A DNA stretch of 8,478 bases from contig JAUWFP010000076.1 in NCBI GenBank assembly GCA_030606845.1, positions 1 to 8,478 of the forward strand, read 5' to 3'. Under the pieces are notes generated by a model that was not told the origin of the DNA, ran no database searches, and saw only the letters and a program-made list of their open reading frames with translations. Source of the DNA: Anaerolineales bacterium (GTDB lineage: Bacteria; Chloroflexota; Anaerolineae; Anaerolineales; E44-bin32). The position numbers were made by a program, and so were the translations under genes. The stretch's first letter is position 1. Every line of letters starts with the position of its first letter. This document shows positions 4,912 to 8,478 of this stretch, piece after piece.

Positions 4912-6943
4912 CTATTGTGAATACGAACAGCCGCTCTGGACCATGAACGCCGAGGGTGAGGATCATCTCGACGTCGGCGGTCCTTGATGGTCCGGTTATC
5001 AATGTGAGCTGGGATGAGGAAGCGATCGCTTCTCTGCCTCCGGCGCGGATCCAATGATCAAACGTAGGATAAATATCCTTTGCGCGAAGAATAACTAGAT
5101 GCGTCCGTGGCAGCAGAGAAGTGAGGTTGGATTGACCCTCTCCCGAGGGCAAGATGACCGTGCCGGTATCCGCAAGCCCAGCCAGGCAGGTCGTGAGACC
5201 TGCGGCTGCTTGATCCAACCCCACTAACGTCTCGTATCGAGTGATGCCATCTTCGGAGCGTGGAATCTCTGCTTCCAAAATCTGTATTCCCGTTTCTCGG
5301 AGGTGATTGGTGATTGAGTTAAATTCCCGGCTTTGCTCACCCCAACCGAGAATCTGATTGGCCTCGATCGAGGCGAGGAAATCTGCGACCTTATGCGGCA
5401 GTTCCTTGGAAGAACAGTGCACGAATTCCCCATCGACTCTCTCAAGCTCCTCTTGAAAACGAACGATGAGATCGCCTTGGAGCGGCTCATCCTCTTGCGT
5501 CTGTATTTCCTGGTGTTTCTTGTCGACTTTGTAAGAGCCCTTCCCAGTCGACTTCAGCCGGTGGAAGCGTGCATGGAAGGGCTCTGCTGCAAGGGGCGGA
5601 AAGTCCCTGGACTTCGTCCAACCTGAGAGTGGGGGCGGTAAACGATACAGCCAGCCGCCGCGGTTCGGTAGGAAGCGCAGAAAAAAGGCGGCGAACGATT
5701 GAACCCGGCGATATCTTCCCGGGGAAGCCATCATCCAGGTAAAAAGTGGCATTCCCGCGCGCAACCAGGCGGGCTGGGGGGCAGACTTTACATATTCTCC
5801 TCGAGTGCGAAGAAGCATCTTTGTGAAGTCGATCCCCGCTGGGCACACCTCGGTGCAAGCGCCGCAGAGCGTGGATGCTTTAGATAGGTGTCCATATTCC
5901 TTAATGCCGAACAAGCCAGGGGATACTAACGATCCGATCGGTCCTGGATACGCGCTGCCATAGGTATGACCGCCGATTTCGCGGAATACGGGACAAGCGT
6001 TTAAGCACGCGCCGCAGCGAAGACAGAGCAATGCATCTTGAAGCTGCGAACGGTGCATCGCCAGGCGTCCGTTGTCGACAAGGATGAGATGCCGTTCCTC
6101 GGCGCCATCCGCTTCGCTACCGGCGCGCGGGCGTTGGATCAAAGACACATAACTCGTCAAATTTTGACCCGTCGCCGAGCGAGGCAGCACCTGCAGCAGG
6201 ACGGCCAGGTTCTCCAGCGAGGGGACGAGCCGCTCGACGCCCATGAGTGCGATGTGGACGGGAGGTATGGTGGTCACCATTCGCCCATTGGCCTCATTGG
6301 TAACGATGCAAACTGTCCCGGTCTCGGCGACCCCGAAATTTACCCCGGTAATTCCAACATCTGCTGTCAGAAAATCCTTACGCATGACCCGGCGCGCGGT
6401 TTCTGTCATCTCGGCGACGTCGGTCGAATGAGGGACATTAAGCTCGCTCGTGAAGGTTTTGGCAACGTCTTCCCGCAGCAGGTGAATTGCGGGAGTGATG
6501 ATGTGGCCAGGGGCTTCGCCGCGCAATTGGACGATGAATTCACCCAGGTCTGTTTCCACGACACGCATGCCCGCAGCTTCAAGCTTTTGATTGAGTTCGA
6601 TCTCCTCGCTTACCATCGACTTGGATTTAACGATCAGGCGGGCATTATGCTCTTTGGCGATCTCCGCCGCGGCTAAAGCTGCAGCGTGTGCGCTGAGGGG
6701 ACCGTGGACCTGGATGCCATTGTCTTGTGCGTGTTTGATGAATTGTGCCAGATAACTTTCTAGATTGTCGATCGTCTGACGACGGATATGAGCGGCTTCA
6801 TTGAGGGTATGTTCCGGGTTTTGCAATGTTGAAAAAGCGCGCACACGTCCGCTCTCCCGTCGCTCGGCATTCTGATCCAGCGCTTTCTGGAGGGTGGGGT
6901 TCGCTAGCGCTTCATGCGCTCTTTTGAGGAATTGCCGCCTCAT
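4907..6943 (-). CDS. lutB: LutB-LutC fusion: iron-sulfur lactate utilization protein with C-terminal LUD domain
   Basis: 678 residues, against about 470 for LutB alone. Residues 1-270 are the LutB LUD domain (SKSMVSEEIELNQKLE at 107-122, TGVNFGVAETGT at 199-210). Residues 300-380 carry two ferredoxin-type motifs: C307, C310, C313 and C317 (CLRCGACLNACP), then C360, C363 and C367 (CGACTEVCP), where S357 stands at the first cysteine position of the second motif. Residues 380-450 are the LutB tail. A charged linker (about 462-490) joins a second LUD domain at about 491-678, with GLDQAAAGLTTCLAGLADTG (575-594) and SRTADVEMILTLGVHGP (653-669), as in LutC. The LutABC complex oxidises L-lactate to pyruvate, passing electrons through Fe-S clusters in the cytoplasm. 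The ATG overlaps the lutA stop by 4 nt (ATGA), so translation is probably coupled; no strong RBS is visible. No lactate permease or lldD is in the window. A related 2-hydroxyacid substrate cannot be excluded. Confidence 0.92.
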   Translation of the reverse strand: MRRQFLKRAHEALANPTLQKALDQNAERRESGRVRAFSTLQNPEHTLNEAAHIRRQTIDNLESYLAQFIKHAQDNGIQVHGPLSAHAAALAAAEIAKEHNARLIVKSKSMVSEEIELNQKLEAAGMRVVETDLGEFIVQLRGEAPGHIITPAIHLLREDVAKTFTSELNVPHSTDVAEMTETARRVMRKDFLTADVGITGVNFGVAETGTVCIVTNEANGRMVTTIPPVHIALMGVERLVPSLENLAVLLQVLPRSATGQNLTSYVSLIQRPRAGSEADGAEERHLILVDNGRLAMHRSQLQDALLCLRCGACLNACPVFREIGGHTYGSAYPGPIGSLVSPGLFGIKEYGHLSKASTLCGACTEVCPAGIDFTKMLLRTRGEYVKSAPQPAWLRAGMPLFTWMMASPGRYRRVQSFAAFFLRFLPNRGGWLYRLPPPLSGWTKSRDFPPLAAEPFHARFHRLKSTGKGSYKVDKKHQEIQTQEDEPLQGDLIVRFQEELERVDGEFVHCSSKELPHKVADFLASIEANQILGWGEQSREFNSITNHLRETGIQILEAEIPRSEDGITRYETLVGLDQAAAGLTTCLAGLADTGTVILPSGEGQSNLTSLLPRTHLVILRAKDIYPTFDHWIRAGGREAIASSSQLTLITGPSRTADVEMILTLGVHGPERLFVFTID

Positions 6944-7671
6944 CGGAGACCGGGCTCTTTCATAGTGAGGATTTGGGCAATATGGGAGCAGCGGATCGAC
7001 GATCCGCGTCGGCGAAGGCCGCCTTCGATCTGCATCAGGCAGCTTACATCCGCGCCGGCAACGGCATCGGCGCCCGAGCTCTCGATGGCATCGAGTTTGC
7101 GGTTCATCATCTCGCTTGATATCTCATCGTGGTCGATGGCGAACACGCCGCCGAAGCCGCAGCAATCCGGGGATAGTGAAGTCACTTCGGCTCCCTCGAC
7201 ATGCTTAAGTAGGTCGAGGGGTTGAGAATGCACACCTAGGCCGCGCAGGAGGTGACACGATGGATGATAGGCGATACGCCCGTCAAATGATGCTTGAAAT
7301 TCCGTGTGACTCAATACGTCGACAAGGAACTCGCTGAGTTCGTAGGTGCGAGAGGCGAGCTCCTGAGCGCGCAGCTGCCAGGGGGGATCTTCACGAAACA
7401 ATTCCAAGAATTCTTTACGGATCATTACAGCACAAGAACCCGAGGGGATCACAACTGGATCATCTGACCGGGCCAGAATCTCGATTGTGCGCTTAGCTAA
7501 TTTTTTTGCATGATCGCGGTATCCGGCATTGTAGGTTGGCTGGCCGCAGCAGGTCTGGTCGGTTGGAAAATGGATCTCCACACCGGCGAGTGACAAAACT
7601 TCGAAGACCGCTTCACCAATTTGCGGGAAAAGGCTGTCAATCATGCATGTGATGAAGAGTTGGACGCGCAT
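6940..7671 (-). CDS. lutA: LutA-type CCG-domain iron-sulfur protein, lactate utilization
   Basis: 243 residues, close to the usual LutA length of about 240. It has two cysteine-rich CCG domains like those of heterodisulfide reductase and GlpC/GlcF. The first has C9 (FITCMID), C41-C42-G43 (TCCGQPTYNAG) and C80 (PSGSC). The second has C139 (YHPSCH), C170-C171-G172 (DCCGFGGVFA) and C211 (VSCLMQ). These cysteines bind iron-sulfur clusters that carry electrons from lactate oxidation. GAGGG at 7681-7677 lies 5 nt before the ATG at 7671. It is the first gene of a two-gene operon, with the lutB-lutC fusion overlapping its stop. A strong promoter with a palindromic operator lies just upstream. A CCG protein of this type could also serve glycolate oxidation, but pairing with LutB makes LutA the best call. 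Confidence 0.92.
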   Translation of the reverse strand: MRVQLFITCMIDSLFPQIGEAVFEVLSLAGVEIHFPTDQTCCGQPTYNAGYRDHAKKLAKRTIEILARSDDPVVIPSGSCAVMIRKEFLELFREDPPWQLRAQELASRTYELSEFLVDVLSHTEFQASFDGRIAYHPSCHLLRGLGVHSQPLDLLKHVEGAEVTSLSPDCCGFGGVFAIDHDEISSEMMNRKLDAIESSGADAVAGADVSCLMQIEGGLRRRGSSIRCSHIAQILTMKEPGLR

Positions 7672-7692
7672 GGATACCCTCTACATGAACTC

Positions 7693-7713
7693 ATCGCCAA
7701 CCACGTTGGCGAT
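7693..7713. promoter_or_regulatory. Perfect 9-bp palindrome at the lutA transcription start, candidate operator
   Basis: Arms ATCGCCAAC (7693-7701) and GTTGGCGAT (7705-7713) are perfectly inverted around CAC. The repeat overlaps the last two bases of the predicted lutA -10 and covers the predicted start site near 7705, the usual place for a blocking repressor. B. subtilis lutABC is repressed by the GntR-family LutR; this site does not plainly match a GntR-type TGGT...ACCA operator, so the regulator is unknown. It could also fold as a hairpin in the 5' leader. Confidence 0.55.
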
Positions 7714-7739
7714 TAAACGACAGGGTAATGTTTTGTCAA
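7712..7739 (-). promoter_or_regulatory. Sigma70-type promoter of the lutA-lutBC operon
   Basis: On the minus strand TTGACA (7739-7734, perfect consensus) is followed after 16 nt by TTTAAT (7717-7712, 5 of 6). Predicted start is near 7705, giving a leader of about 34 nt before the lutA ATG. This is the best promoter match in the window. The palindrome at 7693-7713 overlaps its downstream edge. Confidence 0.6.
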
Positions 7740-7879
7740 GCCGGAAAGGAGATCCGTATCGCAATCGGTTTTAGAGAAAGCCACCCGGGATATCCCCTCT
7801 GCAGCGTTTCTCCGTCTGCGGTGAATGAAAAAAGGGTTATCATTGGCAGATCTTATACAGGAAAAGGTGAAGATACGAT

Positions 7880-8478
7880 ATGGTTCAATTAGATGGGATT
7901 AAGGCTGTTGTCTTTGATTTTGATGGCCTGATGATCGAGAGCGAGTCGATCGCCTATCTCGTTTGGTGTGAAGTGCTCGGTCAATATAATAAGAATTTCA
8001 CGGAAGAGATCTATCACAATGTGATCGGGCGGGGACCGTTAGAGTCGGTCGAGTATCTGATCGAGGTCCTGGATCTTCCATTTGCGCCACAGGAGTTATT
8101 AGAAACCTACTGGTTGAAAAGGACGGAGAGGGTTTGCCGCGATGTCTCTCCAGCGCCGGGCCTCATCGATCTGATGCAATTCCTTACGGATCGAGGCTTG
8201 GTTTTGGGTGTGGCCTCCAACAGCCCTTCGAGATATGTCATCGAGGTGCTCGAGGCAATGGGTCTAGAGGAGTCTTTCGGTTGCGTTCGCTGCCGGGAGG
8301 ATGTTGTCCAGGGGAAACCGGCCGCGGATGTCTACCTCGCTGCGGCCGCGTGCCTTGAAGTGGAACACGATCACTGCCTGGCGTTGGAAGATTCACCTAT
8401 CGGTCTACAAGCTGCGTTGAACGCGGGCATGCGCTGCCTCGTCGTCCCAAATGAGGATCTCGAGGGAGAGGATTTCTC
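7880..8478 (+). CDS. HAD-superfamily subclass IA hydrolase, beta-phosphoglucomutase/phosphatase-like (C-terminus beyond window)
   Basis: 199 codons are present without a stop; relatives run to about 215-230 residues, so only a short tail is missing. Haloacid dehalogenase enzymes transfer phosphate through an aspartate. Motif I is FDFDGLMIESE (12-22), with nucleophile D13 and acid/base D15. E20 stands where most relatives have Asp. A helical cap follows (about 21-90). Motif II is VASNS (S113), motif III is K146 in VQGKPAADVYLAAA, and motif IV is ALEDSPIGLQAA with E170-D171 binding magnesium. AAGGTGA at 7864-7870 lies 9 nt before the ATG. The gene diverges from lutA; I see no clear promoter in the 208-nt gap on this strand. 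The substrate is unknown. A sugar-phosphate mutase, a sugar-phosphate phosphatase or a phosphoglycolate phosphatase are all possible. Confidence 0.88.
   Translation, partial: MVQLDGIKAVVFDFDGLMIESESIAYLVWCEVLGQYNKNFTEEIYHNVIGRGPLESVEYLIEVLDLPFAPQELLETYWLKRTERVCRDVSPAPGLIDLMQFLTDRGLVLGVASNSPSRYVIEVLEAMGLEESFGCVRCREDVVQGKPAADVYLAAAACLEVEHDHCLALEDSPIGLQAALNAGMRCLVVPNEDLEGEDF

Noticed and set aside
6038..6676. 212-codon rightward frame inside the lutB-lutC gene
   Set aside because: It lies opposite a strongly conserved Fe-S/LUD coding region, and its product has no recognisable motif. It is a long antisense shadow.
7787..7796. GGGATATCCC palindrome in the gap between lutA and the HAD gene
   Set aside because: It is short, not placed on a recognisable promoter, and easily explained by chance.
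1..8478. tRNA, rRNA, CRISPR array, integrase or transposase genes
   Set aside because: None seen. The gaps are all under 230 nt and hold only the promoters, hairpins and repeats listed.

Overview
The window is an ordinary-looking stretch of bacterial chromosome (roughly half G+C, short intergenic gaps, strong AGGAGG-type ribosome binding sites). It holds eight protein genes: four read leftward, three read rightward, and one further rightward gene is cut by the right edge. The gene content suggests an anaerobic or microaerophilic bacterium that uses low-potential quinones, perhaps Chloroflexota/Anaerolineae-like: a b6-type cytochrome b with an APWY motif, a LutB-LutC fusion, a Sec peroxiredoxin, and dispersed TGTCATT palindromic repeats. 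That assignment is an inference from gene style, not proven by any marker here.

Layout. 1-1090 (-): cytochrome b of a quinol-oxidising bc/b6f-like complex, running off the left edge. 1297-1899 (-): an AhpC-type peroxiredoxin whose peroxidatic residue is encoded by an in-frame TGA, so it is very probably a selenoprotein. A SECIS-like hairpin follows the TGA, and the only cysteine left in the protein is at an unusual position. 2121-3260 (+): class V aminotransferase of the serine/alanine-glyoxylate type. 3353-3733 (+): a small, charged, helical protein with an internal duplication. 3754-3902: two related copies of a palindromic dispersed repeat. 3955-4848 (+): beta-hydroxyacid dehydrogenase of the tartronate semialdehyde reductase type. 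7671-4907 (-): a two-gene operon, lutA followed by a lutB-lutC fusion, overlapping by 4 nt and preceded by a good promoter with a perfect palindrome across the start of transcription. 7880-8478 (+): a HAD-family phosphatase/phosphomutase, truncated by the right edge.

How it fits together. The aminotransferase and the reductase could both handle C2/C3 acids (glyoxylate, hydroxypyruvate, tartronate semialdehyde, glycerate). The Lut proteins oxidise lactate, and perhaps a related 2-hydroxyacid, passing electrons through iron-sulfur clusters. The cytochrome b belongs to the quinone-linked respiratory chain and the peroxiredoxin protects against peroxides. Physical proximity is the only link between these groups.

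The most notable item is the selenocysteine peroxiredoxin. Reading frames bounded by stop codons would lose its first 59 residues, including the active site. TGA is still used as a normal stop by three genes here (the peroxiredoxin itself, lutA and the lutB-lutC fusion), so this is local recoding and not a changed genetic code. No selA, selB, selC or selD gene lies in the window.
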